Assembly (NCBI RefSeq): GCF_037095755.1
Contig: NZ_JBAWKJ010000002.1
Span: 372,001-436,000 of the forward strand
Length of the DNA: 64,000 nt
DNA from: Sphingopyxis sp. CCNWLW2
Lineage (GTDB): Bacteria > Pseudomonadota > Alphaproteobacteria > Sphingomonadales > Sphingomonadaceae
Reading direction: 5' to 3'
Shown: piece by piece, positions 9,091 through 17,407 of the stretch
How positions within the stretch are numbered: position 1 is the first letter of the stretch
Layout: each line of letters begins with the position of its first letter
Translations under genes and position numbers: made by a program
The notes under the pieces: model-generated
Database searches by the model: none
Told to the model about the DNA's origin: nothing
What the model saw: the letters and a program-made list of their open reading frames with translations, nothing else

Positions 9091-9942
9091 CTAATTCCGC
9101 GCGGTCACAATCCACGCCGCGCCGTCGATCTGCACCGACGCCTCTCCGGGGCGTTTCGCGAACGCAGCCCGAACAGCCGCCGCCGATTTCGCGCGAATAT
9201 CGTCCGATTGGTCGGCAAGCGCACGCGACAACGGGCCGACCTGCAACGCCATGTCGAGTGCATCGTCGACCGCATCTTCGCGCGTTGCGCCGCGACCATA
9301 GGAAATGCTCGTGTCGAAGCGCGCGATGTCGATCGCGGTGAAGCCCGCTGCCAAAAGAATATCGGCGACCTTCTGCCGATCGCCAAAAGCGAAGGGACCG
9401 GGCGCATTTGGATCGGCAGGCACCGGCTGCACGATGTCGCGGATCGCGGCCATCGGCAGCCGCACCCAGTCATTCTCCTGCGCTCCGCGCCAGCATACGA
9501 ACGCCAGCCGTCCGCCGGATTTCAGTGCCCGGCGCATATGCGTGAAGGCCGCAACGGGATCGTCGAAGAACATGACGCCGAAGCGCGAGAAGAGAAGGTC
9601 GAAATGTCCTGCAGGCAGCGGTGCCGTCGCGGCATCGGCGCATCGGAATTCGACTGGCGCACCGGCGGGCGCGGCGGCGCGGGCGATCTCGACGAGCTGT
9701 TCCGATATGTCGACGCCGAGGGCGTGCCCGCCGGGGCCGACCTGCTTTGCAAGCGGAAAGGTCGAGGTGCCCGATCCGCAACCGATATCGAGAACCCGTT
9801 CGCCGGCGCGCGCATCGGCCGCCGTGATCGCGGCATTGCCGAAATCCTCGAGCATCACATCCAGTCGCGCCAGATTGGCCGCCCAGCGCGTTCCGCTGTC
9901 GCCGTTCCAGTCATGCGTGGGGGCGGTCTCGACATCGGACAT
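9091..9942 (-). CDS. class I SAM-dependent methyltransferase
   Basis: A 283-residue methyltransferase of the UbiE/Methyltransf_11 type. Motif I is VLDIGCGSGTSTFPLA (about 50-65), followed by an acidic motif II (ALGVDIS). A FDLLFSRFGVMFFDD segment corresponds to motif post-I/IV. The acceptor is unknown. ATG 9942 is preceded by a strong AAAGGAG. The palindrome at 9958-9974, which fits a Fur box, sits immediately upstream, so iron-dependent repression is plausible. It is divergent from glucokinase. Confidence 0.88.
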   Translation of the reverse strand: MSDVETAPTHDWNGDSGTRWAANLARLDVMLEDFGNAAITAADARAGERVLDIGCGSGTSTFPLAKQVGPGGHALGVDISEQLVEIARAAAPAGAPVEFRCADAATAPLPAGHFDLLFSRFGVMFFDDPVAAFTHMRRALKSGGRLAFVCWRGAQENDWVRLPMAAIRDIVQPVPADPNAPGPFAFGDRQKVADILLAAGFTAIDIARFDTSISYGRGATREDAVDDALDMALQVGPLSRALADQSDDIRAKSAAAVRAAFAKRPGEASVQIDGAAWIVTARN

Positions 9943-9957
9943 GCGCTTGCTCCTTTA

Positions 9958-9974
9958 TTGCGAATTATTCGCAA
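9958..9974. promoter_or_regulatory. Fur-box-like palindrome
   Basis: TTGCGAATTATTCGCAA is a perfect palindrome with a 3-base centre. Its core fits the 7-1-7 Fur-box layout TGNNAATnATTNNCA. It lies 16 bases upstream of the methyltransferase ATG, where bound repressor would block transcription. The assignment to Fur rests on pattern only. Confidence 0.5.
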
Positions 9975-10093
9975 CTACGACGGTCGCCGGCGGAGCGCAA
10001 GGGGCGGCGAATAGCTATGCCCTGTTGCATCGCCCCCGACCATGCGACATTCCACCGACAGGACCGGCCGCGTGGGACCGGCAAGGGAGAGTC

Positions 10094-11065
10094 ATGAGCG
10101 AACAGATCGTCACGGTGGACATCGGCGGCACGCATGCGCGCTTTGCGATTGCCGAGATCGAAGGCGGGCGTGTCCTGTTGCTTGGCGAGGCGACGACGCT
10201 CCATACAAAGGACCACGCAAGTTTCCAAACCGCCTGGCAGGATTTCGAACGTCAGCAGGGTGGAACTTTGCCACGCGCGGTTGCGATAGCCATCGCGGGG
10301 CCGACGCGCGGCGAGATCATCCGCTTCACCAATAATCCGTGGATCATCCGCCCCGCGCTGATCGGCGAGAAGATGAATGTCGACCGCTATGTACTCGTCA
10401 ATGATTTCGAGGCGGTCGGCCATGCTGTAGCGCAGGCCGACGAGAATTATTTCGAGCGGCTGACTGGTCCCGACGAACCGCTTCCCGCGACGGGTACGAT
10501 CACCATCATCGGCCCCGGCACCGGCTTGGGCGTCGCTCATATCTGGCGCGACGGCACGAATTACCGGGTGCAGGCGACCGAGGGCGGGCATATCGACTTC
10601 GCTCCGCTCGACAGCATTGAGGATGCGGTCCTTGCGCGGCTGCGCAAACGGCACCGGCGCGTGTCGATTGAGCGGATCGTCTCGGGTCCCGGCATCGTCG
10701 ACATTTATGAAACACTCGCGGCACTCGAAGGGCGCGCGATCCCGCGGCTCGACGACAAGGCGATCTGGACCAATGCGCTCAGCGGCGATGACAGCCTGGC
10801 CGCGGCGGCGGTCGATCGCTTCTGTCTGTCGCTCGGCAGCGTCGCTGGCGACCTCGCGCTGGCGCAGGGCGCGAGCGGTGTCGTCATCGCCGGCGGCCTC
10901 GGGCTGCGTATCCGTGACAGCCTGGTGCGTTCGGGCTTCCCCGAACGATTTATCGAAAAGGGGCGTTTCGAAGGCTTTATGTCCGCGCTTCCGGTAAAGC
11001 TCATCACCCATCCGCAGCCGGGGCTGTTTGGTGCGGCGGCGGCGTTCGCGCGCCAATACGCCTGA
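10094..11065 (+). CDS. glk: glucokinase
   Basis: A 323-residue ATP-dependent glucokinase of the bacterial Glk family, which phosphorylates glucose to glucose-6-phosphate in the cytoplasm. The phosphate-binding motif VTVDIGGTHARFAIA is at 5-19, the glucose-binding region includes VLVNDFEAVGHAV, and a second nucleotide loop is VIAGGLGLR near 268. ATG 10094 follows AGGGAGA at good distance; the open frame extends far upstream but only because of antisense bias over the methyltransferase gene. No Entner-Doudoroff genes are adjacent in this window. Confidence 0.95.
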   Translation: MSEQIVTVDIGGTHARFAIAEIEGGRVLLLGEATTLHTKDHASFQTAWQDFERQQGGTLPRAVAIAIAGPTRGEIIRFTNNPWIIRPALIGEKMNVDRYVLVNDFEAVGHAVAQADENYFERLTGPDEPLPATGTITIIGPGTGLGVAHIWRDGTNYRVQATEGGHIDFAPLDSIEDAVLARLRKRHRRVSIERIVSGPGIVDIYETLAALEGRAIPRLDDKAIWTNALSGDDSLAAAAVDRFCLSLGSVAGDLALAQGASGVVIAGGLGLRIRDSLVRSGFPERFIEKGRFEGFMSALPVKLITHPQPGLFGAAAAFARQYA

Positions 11066-11142
11066 ATCTACAAATTCCGCTGGCATCGGGCCGCGAAAAT
11101 CGGCAGCAATGATACTTCGATTTTTGAAGGATTCCATCGCTC

Positions 11143-11883
11143 GTGTCCGCCCGTCCCGTCCTCGGCATCATCGCCTGTAACCGGCAGGTCGGCTCCGAAT
11201 ATGCGCAGGCGGTGATGAACCGCTATGCGAAGGCCGCGATGCGCCATGCCGACTGTGCCGCGCTGCTCATTCCGTCGCTTCCCGACTATATGCGCGCCGA
11301 CGAGATCGTCGGGCGGCTCGACGGCGTTTTGCTCACCGGCTCGCCATCGAACGTCGAGCCGGCACGTTATGGCGAGGAAGATGCAGGGGAGGGGCCGTTC
11401 GATCCCGATCGCGACCGCATGATGCGCGATCTGGTTGAGGCGGTGATTGCGGCGCAGAGGCCGTTGTTCGGCATCTGCCGCGGGTTCCAGGACATCAATG
11501 TCGCGCTCGGCGGGACGCTGCGGCGTGATACCGCGACGAACGGCGAACTGCTGCGCCACCACACGCCCGACGGGACATTATTCGATGCGATGTTCGATCA
11601 TCGGCATCATGTCGATCTGGTCGAGGGTGGGATGCTCGCATCGGCATATGGGGCAGCGGCACTCGACGTGAATTCGGTGCATTATCAGGGCATCGGACGG
11701 CTCGCCAATGGCTTGTCGGTCGAGGCGCGCGCGCCCGACGGGCTGGTCGAAGCTTTCAGCGCGCGGCTGAACGGCGCGCCCCTTCTTGCCGTGCAGTGGC
11801 ATCCCGAATGGGCGGTCGACGGCAACGAAGAGAGCCAGACCTATTTCCGCCTGCTCGGACAGGCGCTGCGGGGGGCGCTGTGA
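11143..11883 (+). CDS. puuD: gamma-glutamyl-gamma-aminobutyrate hydrolase (peptidase C26)
   Basis: A 246-residue class I glutamine-amidotransferase-like hydrolase. The catalytic triad is visible: Cys112 in FGICRGFQD, His220 and Glu222 in WHPEW. In the Puu pathway this enzyme releases GABA and glutamate from gamma-glutamyl-GABA. The start is GTG 11143 with GAAGGA about 11 bases upstream. Its position 184 bases before a polyamine aminotransferase gene, at the edge of the Puu/Pot locus, supports this role over other C26 hydrolases. Confidence 0.88.
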   Translation: MSARPVLGIIACNRQVGSEYAQAVMNRYAKAAMRHADCAALLIPSLPDYMRADEIVGRLDGVLLTGSPSNVEPARYGEEDAGEGPFDPDRDRMMRDLVEAVIAAQRPLFGICRGFQDINVALGGTLRRDTATNGELLRHHTPDGTLFDAMFDHRHHVDLVEGGMLASAYGAAALDVNSVHYQGIGRLANGLSVEARAPDGLVEAFSARLNGAPLLAVQWHPEWAVDGNEESQTYFRLLGQALRGAL

Positions 11884-11960
11884 ACCGGCGCGTCACCCGT
11901 TACGATCGCTATCTCGCGCGACTCTGCTTCTCGCCCTGATCCAAACCGGAGCTCTCGTTT

Positions 11961-12040
11961 CGTTCGTGTCGAGCGAAGTCGAGACACTCATTGTCGCAGC
12001 GCAAGATCGAGGAGCATCTCGACTTCGCTCGATGCGAACG
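11961..12040. repeat. imperfect inverted repeat, REP-like, with terminal T-run
   Basis: Two 29-base arms (11961-11989 and 12012-12040) match in 25 of 29 positions and share the core TCGAGCGAAGTCGAGA. Two of the four mismatches are compatible with G-U pairing. A GTTTTTA run follows the right arm. It separates puuD from the aminotransferase gene and may terminate the first transcript. The core resembles a dispersed palindrome family of sphingomonads. Confidence 0.6.
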
Positions 12041-12066
12041 GTTTTTATGAATTCAGGAGTTTTTCC

Positions 12067-13440
12067 ATGCCCCGCAATCACGATATCGCCGAACTGCGCC
12101 GCCTCGACGTAGCGCACCATCTTCCCGCACAGGCCGACTGGGCCGAGATAGAGAAGCTCGGCGGCAGCCGCATCATCACGCACGCCGAGGGCTGCTATAT
12201 CCACGACGGCGACGGCCACCGCATCCTCGACGGGATGGCGGGCCTGTGGTGCGTCAATGTCGGCTATGGCCGGGAGGAGCTGGTCGAGGCGGCGGCGGCG
12301 CAGATGCGCGAGCTTCCCTTCTACAACACCTTCTTCAAGACTGCGACGCCGCCGACGGTGACGCTCGCGGCGAAGATCGCGGGCCTGACCGGCAACCGTC
12401 TGCCGCATGTGTTTTTCAACGCCTCGGGCAGCGAAGCGAACGACACCGTGTTCCGCATGGTCCGTCATTATTGGAAGCTGAAGGGTGAGCCCAAGCGCAC
12501 CGTCTTCATCAGCCGCTGGAATGCCTATCATGGTTCGACCGTCGCGGGCGTCTCGCTGGGCGGGATGAAGGCGATGCATGCGCAGGGCGACCTGCCGATC
12601 CCCGGCGTCGAGCATGTCCGCCAACCCTATGCCTATGGCGAAGGGCAGGGGATGACCGAGGAAGAGTTCTGCGATGCGTGTGTAAAGGCGATCGAGGACA
12701 AGATCCTCGAGGTCGGGCCCGAAAATTGCGCTGCCGTCATCGGCGAGCCCGTGCAGGGCGCGGGCGGCGTGATCATCCCGCCGAAGAGCTATTGGCCCAA
12801 GGTCGAGGCCGTCGCGCGCAAATATGGCCTGCTCGTCGTCGCCGACGAGGTGATCTGCGGGTTCGGGCGCACCGGCAAGATGTGGGGGCATGAGACGATG
12901 GGCTTCACTCCCGACCTGATGCCGATGGCGAAGGGGCTGTCGTCGGGTTACCTGCCGATCTCGGCCACCGCGGTCGCGGCGCATGTCGTCGAGGTGCTGA
13001 AGACCGGCGGCGATTTCGTCCATGGCTTTACCTATTCGGGGCATCCTGTCGCGGCGGCGGTGGCGCTCAAGAATATCGAGATCATCGAGCGCGAAGGACT
13101 GGTCGAGCGCACCGGCAGCGTCACCGGCCCGCATCTCGCCAAGGCGCTTGCGACGCTGAACGATCATCCGCTGGTCGGCGAAGCGCGCTCGATCGGGCTG
13201 CTGGGGGCGGTCGAGATTGTTGCCGACAAGGAAACGCGCGCGCGCTTTGGCGGGGCCGAGGGCACCGCGGGACCTATGGCGCGCGATGCGTGTATTGCGA
13301 ACGGGCTGATGGTGCGAGGCATCCGCGACAGCCTCGTCATGTGCCCGCCGTTGATCATCACGACCGAGCAGATTGACGAGATGGTTGCCATCATCCGCAA
13401 ATCTCTCGATGAGGTGCTGCCGAAACTCCGCGCGCTCTAA
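12067..13440 (+). CDS. spuC: class III aminotransferase, putrescine/polyamine:pyruvate type
   Basis: A 457-residue PLP-dependent omega-aminotransferase. Conserved features are LDGMAGLWCVNVGYG near 54-68, NASGSEANDT at 118-127 for cofactor phosphate, Asp260 in VVADEVICGFGRTG for the pyridine nitrogen, and the PLP lysine at about 289 in MAKGLSSGY. Length and the N-terminal style match SpuC-like putrescine:pyruvate aminotransferases, which turn putrescine into 4-aminobutanal. The gene is 20 bases ahead of a DUF808 gene in the same direction. Location next to puuD and opposite PotFGHI supports polyamine substrates. The exact amine is not provable from sequence. Confidence 0.85.
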   Translation: MPRNHDIAELRRLDVAHHLPAQADWAEIEKLGGSRIITHAEGCYIHDGDGHRILDGMAGLWCVNVGYGREELVEAAAAQMRELPFYNTFFKTATPPTVTLAAKIAGLTGNRLPHVFFNASGSEANDTVFRMVRHYWKLKGEPKRTVFISRWNAYHGSTVAGVSLGGMKAMHAQGDLPIPGVEHVRQPYAYGEGQGMTEEEFCDACVKAIEDKILEVGPENCAAVIGEPVQGAGGVIIPPKSYWPKVEAVARKYGLLVVADEVICGFGRTGKMWGHETMGFTPDLMPMAKGLSSGYLPISATAVAAHVVEVLKTGGDFVHGFTYSGHPVAAAVALKNIEIIEREGLVERTGSVTGPHLAKALATLNDHPLVGEARSIGLLGAVEIVADKETRARFGGAEGTAGPMARDACIANGLMVRGIRDSLVMCPPLIITTEQIDEMVAIIRKSLDEVLPKLRAL

Positions 13441-13460
13441 ACAGGAAAGATCAAGACCTT

Positions 13461-14408
13461 ATGCCCTCCGGCCTTTTTGCCCTGCTCGACGATATTGCGA
13501 CGATCGCCAAGGTCGCCGCGGCGAGCATCGACGATATCGGCGCCGCGGCGTCGAAGGCCGGGGTCAAGGCGGCGGGAGTCGTTGTCGATGATACCGCGGT
13601 GACCCCGCGCTACGTCACCGGCTTTACTCCCGACCGCGAACTGCCGATCATCTGGCGGATCACCAAGGGGTCGATCTTTAACAAGCTGGTGCTGATCCTG
13701 CCGGCGCTGCTGCTGCTGTCGACGTTCGTGCCATGGGCGATCACCCCGCTGCTGATGATCGGCGGCGCCTATCTTTGCTTCGAAGGCGCCGAAAAGGTGC
13801 TGCACTCGCTGCAGAAGGACAAGACGAGCCTTGCCGAGGACGCCGCGATCGTCGCCGATCAGGACCATGAAGAGGCGATGGTGAAGGGCGCGGTGCGCAC
13901 CGACTTCATCCTGTCGGCCGAAATCATGGTCATCGCATTGAACGAGGTGCTGGACGAACATTTCGCGATGCGCGCCGCGACGCTTGCGGTCGTCGCGATC
14001 GCGATCACGGTCGCCGTCTATGGCGTCGTCGGGCTGATCGTGAAGATGGACGATATCGGTCTGCATATGGCGAAAGAGGGCAATAGCGCGCGCCGCGCGA
14101 TCGGGCGCGGGCTTGTCGCCTTCATGCCGAAGCTGCTTGCCGCGCTCGCGCTGATAGGCACAGCGGCGATGCTGTGGGTCGGTGGCCAGATTTTCATCCA
14201 CGGGCTGGACGAATATCATATCGGCAATATTGGACACGGCCTCCACGATTTTGCGCATGCGGTGGCGGGTAACCTGCCGGGCGCGGGGGTGTGGGAATGG
14301 CTGATTAATGCCGGCGGGACGGGCATGTTCGGGCTGCTGCTCGGCGGCGTGATCGTTGGTCTGCTGCATCTGCTGCCGGGGAAGAAAAAAGAAGCGGGCG
14401 CGCACTAA
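13461..14408 (+). CDS. DUF808 (YedI-like) inner-membrane protein
   Basis: A 315-residue DUF808 protein that begins MPSGLFALLDDIATIAK, the usual family start, and continues with KAAGVVVDDTAVTPRYV. Several hydrophobic helices are visible (about 78-100, 165-195, 225-250, 285-310), so it is an inner-membrane protein. The biochemical role of the family is not known. It lies 20 bases behind the SpuC-like gene and is probably cotranscribed with it. That is a weak hint of a link to polyamine or amine handling. Confidence 0.85.
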   Translation: MPSGLFALLDDIATIAKVAAASIDDIGAAASKAGVKAAGVVVDDTAVTPRYVTGFTPDRELPIIWRITKGSIFNKLVLILPALLLLSTFVPWAITPLLMIGGAYLCFEGAEKVLHSLQKDKTSLAEDAAIVADQDHEEAMVKGAVRTDFILSAEIMVIALNEVLDEHFAMRAATLAVVAIAITVAVYGVVGLIVKMDDIGLHMAKEGNSARRAIGRGLVAFMPKLLAALALIGTAAMLWVGGQIFIHGLDEYHIGNIGHGLHDFAHAVAGNLPGAGVWEWLINAGGTGMFGLLLGGVIVGLLHLLPGKKKEAGAH

Positions 14409-14410
14409 AT

Positions 14411-14485
14411 TCGTCACCCCGGACTTGATCCGGGGTCCATGACTTCGAAGCTACGATGGATCCCGGATCAAGTCCGGGATGACGA
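14411..14485. repeat. 30-bp inverted repeat between convergent genes
   Basis: Arms 14411-14440 and 14456-14485 match in 28 of 30 bases (core CCCCGGACTTGATCCGGG) around a 15-base spacer. The unit resembles the half copy at 313-331, so it is a dispersed palindrome. Here it also sits where a bidirectional terminator is needed, between the DUF808 gene and potG. Confidence 0.75.
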
Positions 14486-14503
14486 AGAGGGGAAACCAGT
14501 CGG

Positions 14504-15634
14504 CTACCCCAAGAGCACCACCGGGCTATCCGCCCGCCAGTGCATGCTCACCTTGTCGCCCCAGGTGAAATCATCCTGGTCGTGGCGCGATAGATTCGGG
14601 CGCGATACGCGGAGGCACGCGCCCGATTCCAGCTCGATCTCGAACAGCGTGATGTCGCCGAGGTAGCTCATCCCTTTGATCTTGCCGCGCGCGAAATTAT
14701 AGCCGTCGGGCGCGTCTTGCGCAGCCGCTTTGACGGCTTTCCCTTCGCCGGGAACGTGGAGATAGATTTTCTCGGGGCGCAGCGCGATCCACACATCGGC
14801 GCCGTGCGGGCCGGTGACGCCGTGGTTCAGATAGACCTTGCCGAGCCCGGGGCAATCGACCGCGGCCTTGTCGGGATCGTCGAGCGTCAGCTTGCCCTCG
14901 AAGATGTTCACCGACCCGACGAAATCGGCGACGAAGCGGTTGGCGGGATATTCGTAGAGGTCCGACGGCGTTGCGAGCTGCGCCACCTCGCCCTTGTTGA
15001 TGACGCCGATGCGGCACGCCATCGACAGCGCCTCGTCCTGATCATGGGTGACAGTGACGAAGGTGATCCCGACCTTTTCCTGCAGGTCCGACAGCTCGAA
15101 CTGCATCTGTGCGCGGAGTTTTGCGTCGAGCGCCGAGAGCGGTTCGTCGAGCAGCAGCACCTTGGGGCGCATCACGAGGCTGCGCGCGAGCGCGACGCGC
15201 TGGCGCTGGCCACCCGACATCTGGTCGGGCATCCGCGTCTCGAACCCGCCGAGCTTGACCAGTTCGAGCGCCTCGGCGACGCGACCCTTGATCTCGCCGC
15301 CCTTCACGCCCGCAATCTTCAGGCCATAAGCGACATTGTCGGCGACACTCATGTGCGGAAACACGGCGTAGCTCTGGAAGACCATGTTCACCGGGCGCTT
15401 GTTCGGCGGGATGCCCGCCATATCCTGCCCGTCGATCAATATCTTGCCTTCGGACGGCAGCTCGAAGCCCGCGATCATCCGCAGCAGCGTCGTCTTGCCG
15501 CACCCCGACGGGCCAAGCAGTACGAAGAATTCACCCGCATTGATGTCGAGCGTAACATTGTCGACCGCGGTCACCTTGCCGAAGCGTTTCGAGACGTTCT
15601 GGATCTGGATGATCGGGCGTGCGGTTTCGGTCAT
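14504..15634 (-). CDS. potG: putrescine/spermidine ABC transporter ATPase
   Basis: A 376-residue ATP-binding subunit. It shows Walker A GPSGCGKTT at 41-49, Q-loop Gln87, the ABC signature SGGQRQR at 140-146, Walker B VLLLDEP at 159-165, an H-loop His, and a C-terminal TOBE domain. It energises import through the two permeases just upstream. ATG 15634 lies 2 bases after the potI stop. The open frame runs back to 16186, but that extension only shadows potI. It is the last gene of the probable polyamine operon. Confidence 0.93.
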   Translation of the reverse strand: MTETARPIIQIQNVSKRFGKVTAVDNVTLDINAGEFFVLLGPSGCGKTTLLRMIAGFELPSEGKILIDGQDMAGIPPNKRPVNMVFQSYAVFPHMSVADNVAYGLKIAGVKGGEIKGRVAEALELVKLGGFETRMPDQMSGGQRQRVALARSLVMRPKVLLLDEPLSALDAKLRAQMQFELSDLQEKVGITFVTVTHDQDEALSMACRIGVINKGEVAQLATPSDLYEYPANRFVADFVGSVNIFEGKLTLDDPDKAAVDCPGLGKVYLNHGVTGPHGADVWIALRPEKIYLHVPGEGKAVKAAAQDAPDGYNFARGKIKGMSYLGDITLFEIELESGACLRVSRPNLSRHDQDDFTWGDKVSMHWRADSPVVLLG

Positions 15635-15636
15635 GG

Positions 15637-16479
15637 TCAGTGGGTTTCCGCAATGGCTTTGACGCCCTGAAGCTTGAGCGCGACGAAGGTCAGGGCGACG
15701 GTGAGGAGGATGAGCAGCGTCGAGGCGGCGTTCACCTCGGGCGTCACCGAGAAGCGGACCATCGAATAGACTTTCACCGGGAAGGTGATCGTGTCGGGAC
15801 CGCTGGTGAAATAGGTGATCACGAAATCGTCGAGGCTGAGCGTGAACGACAGGAGCGCCCCGGCGACGAGCGCGGGCTTGATGTGCGGGATCAGCACGTC
15901 GCGGAACACCTGCCATTCGCTGGCACCCAGATCCTTCGCGGCTTCTTCCTGCTCGCGGTTGAAGGTCGCGAGGCGCGAGCGCACGACCATCGTCACAAAG
16001 GGGAAGCAGAAGGTGATGTGCGCGATGGTGATCGCGCCGAGGTTGAACGGCCAGACCAGGTCTGTCGGCCAGTCGACCGCCGCGAAGAACATCAGGAAAG
16101 CGACGCCAAGGCAGATTTCGGGAACGATGATCGGCAGCGAGATCGTCCCGTCGACCGCGCTTTTGAGCGGGAAGCGGAAGCGCCACAGCATCACGGCCGC
16201 GACCGCGCCGAGCACGAGGCTGACGATCGTTGCGAGCGCCGCAATCGTCAGCGAATTGATCAGCGCTTCGACGAGCTGGTCGTTGCCGAGCGCCTTTTCA
16301 TAATATTTGGTCGTGAAACCGCGCCACACGACGTTGCGCTTGCTGTCGTTGAAGCTGAAGATCATCAGCACGATTAGCGGCGCATAGAGGAAGACCATCA
16401 CCGCGCCGACCCAGAGGCGCATCCACAGGGTGCGGCTATATTCGAGCGGTGCTACAGGCGTGCGGGCAAAGAGGGCCAT
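15637..16479 (-). CDS. potI: polyamine ABC transporter permease
   Basis: A 280-residue inner-membrane permease with about six helices and the EAA loop (EEAAKDLGASEWQVFRDVLIP, about 188-208) that contacts the ATPase. The order potF-potH-potI-potG and the family match identify it as the PotI/PotC-type subunit. Its ATG overlaps the potH stop by one base (TGATG). Confidence 0.93.
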   Translation of the reverse strand: MALFARTPVAPLEYSRTLWMRLWVGAVMVFLYAPLIVLMIFSFNDSKRNVVWRGFTTKYYEKALGNDQLVEALINSLTIAALATIVSLVLGAVAAVMLWRFRFPLKSAVDGTISLPIIVPEICLGVAFLMFFAAVDWPTDLVWPFNLGAITIAHITFCFPFVTMVVRSRLATFNREQEEAAKDLGASEWQVFRDVLIPHIKPALVAGALLSFTLSLDDFVITYFTSGPDTITFPVKVYSMVRFSVTPEVNAASTLLILLTVALTFVALKLQGVKAIAETH

Positions 16480-17384
16480 CAGCGGACCTCGGGCACTTTT
16501 TTGCGCATCGACTGGATCGCGATCAGCGCGAACATTGCGTATATCAGCAAGAAGGAGAGCGCGGCGCCGAAGGGCCAGTCGTTCGCTTTCTTGAACTGGC
16601 GTTCGATGACGTTGGCGATCATCTGGCTGTCGGTCCCGCCCATCAGATCGGGCGTGAGATAAGCGCCGAGCGCGGGGATCAAAGTGATCATTACCCCTGC
16701 GACGATGCCCGGCGCGGCGAGCGGCACGACGATGCGCATGATCGTGCGGAAATGCCCCGCGCCGAGGTCGAGGCTCGCCTCGATCAGGCTGCGGTCGAGC
16801 CGGTCGAGCGCGGCGTAGAGCGGCAGGACCATGAAGGGCAGGTGGACGTAGACAAGCCCGAAGACGACCGCGAAATTATTGAAGAGCAGCTGCACCGGCT
16901 CCCATGTCGGGAGCGGCTGGAGCCCGACCAGCGTTTTGATCCAGCTCGTTCCCTCCCACAGCGCCCCAAGCCCTTTGTTGGCGAAGCCCTGCGTGCCGAG
17001 AAGCATCATCAGCGCATAGGTACGGATGAGCAAATTGGTCCAGAAGGGCAGCATGATGCCGAGCAGCAGCCACGGCCGCCATTTCTCGCTGGCAAAGGTG
17101 ATTGCCATCGCGACAGGAAAGCCGATGATCAGGCAGATCAGCGTGACGAGCGCCGCGACCGCGAAGCTCTTGCCGAAAATGGTCAGGTACAGCCACTCGG
17201 TCGCGCGCTTATAATTGTCGAGCGTGCCCGAAATGTCGATTTCGGTCAGCCCCTTGTTTTCGCCGAAGCTGTAGAGCCAGACGATCGCCATGGGGACGAG
17301 GAAGAAGAGGATGATCCAGAACAGCGTCGGCAGCGATACCGCCGCAAAAACCCCCTTGTTCGTTTTCCAGTCCTGTTCGGCCAC
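16479..17384 (-). CDS. potH: polyamine ABC transporter permease
   Basis: A 301-residue inner-membrane permease. The first helix is at about 12-36 and the EAA-type loop is DRSLIEASLDLGAGHFRTIMR at about 192-212. It pairs with PotI to form the membrane channel. It starts 23 bases after the potF stop and overlaps potI by one base, so all four transporter genes are translated from one message. Confidence 0.93.
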   Translation of the reverse strand: MAEQDWKTNKGVFAAVSLPTLFWIILFFLVPMAIVWLYSFGENKGLTEIDISGTLDNYKRATEWLYLTIFGKSFAVAALVTLICLIIGFPVAMAITFASEKWRPWLLLGIMLPFWTNLLIRTYALMMLLGTQGFANKGLGALWEGTSWIKTLVGLQPLPTWEPVQLLFNNFAVVFGLVYVHLPFMVLPLYAALDRLDRSLIEASLDLGAGHFRTIMRIVVPLAAPGIVAGVMITLIPALGAYLTPDLMGGTDSQMIANVIERQFKKANDWPFGAALSFLLIYAMFALIAIQSMRKKVPEVR

Positions 17385-17407
17385 CCCCCGATGCCCCCTT
17401 CAGACCG

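Noticed and set aside
6972..9341. 789-residue plus-strand open frame opposite the autotransporter
   Set aside because: Antisense shadow of a high-GC gene. It is Arg/Asp/Ala-biased without any domain, while the minus strand has a signal peptide, repeats and a beta-barrel.
15635..16186. N-terminal extension of potG
   Set aside because: It only mirrors potI in another frame; PotG-type proteins start near residue 1 of the 376-residue version.
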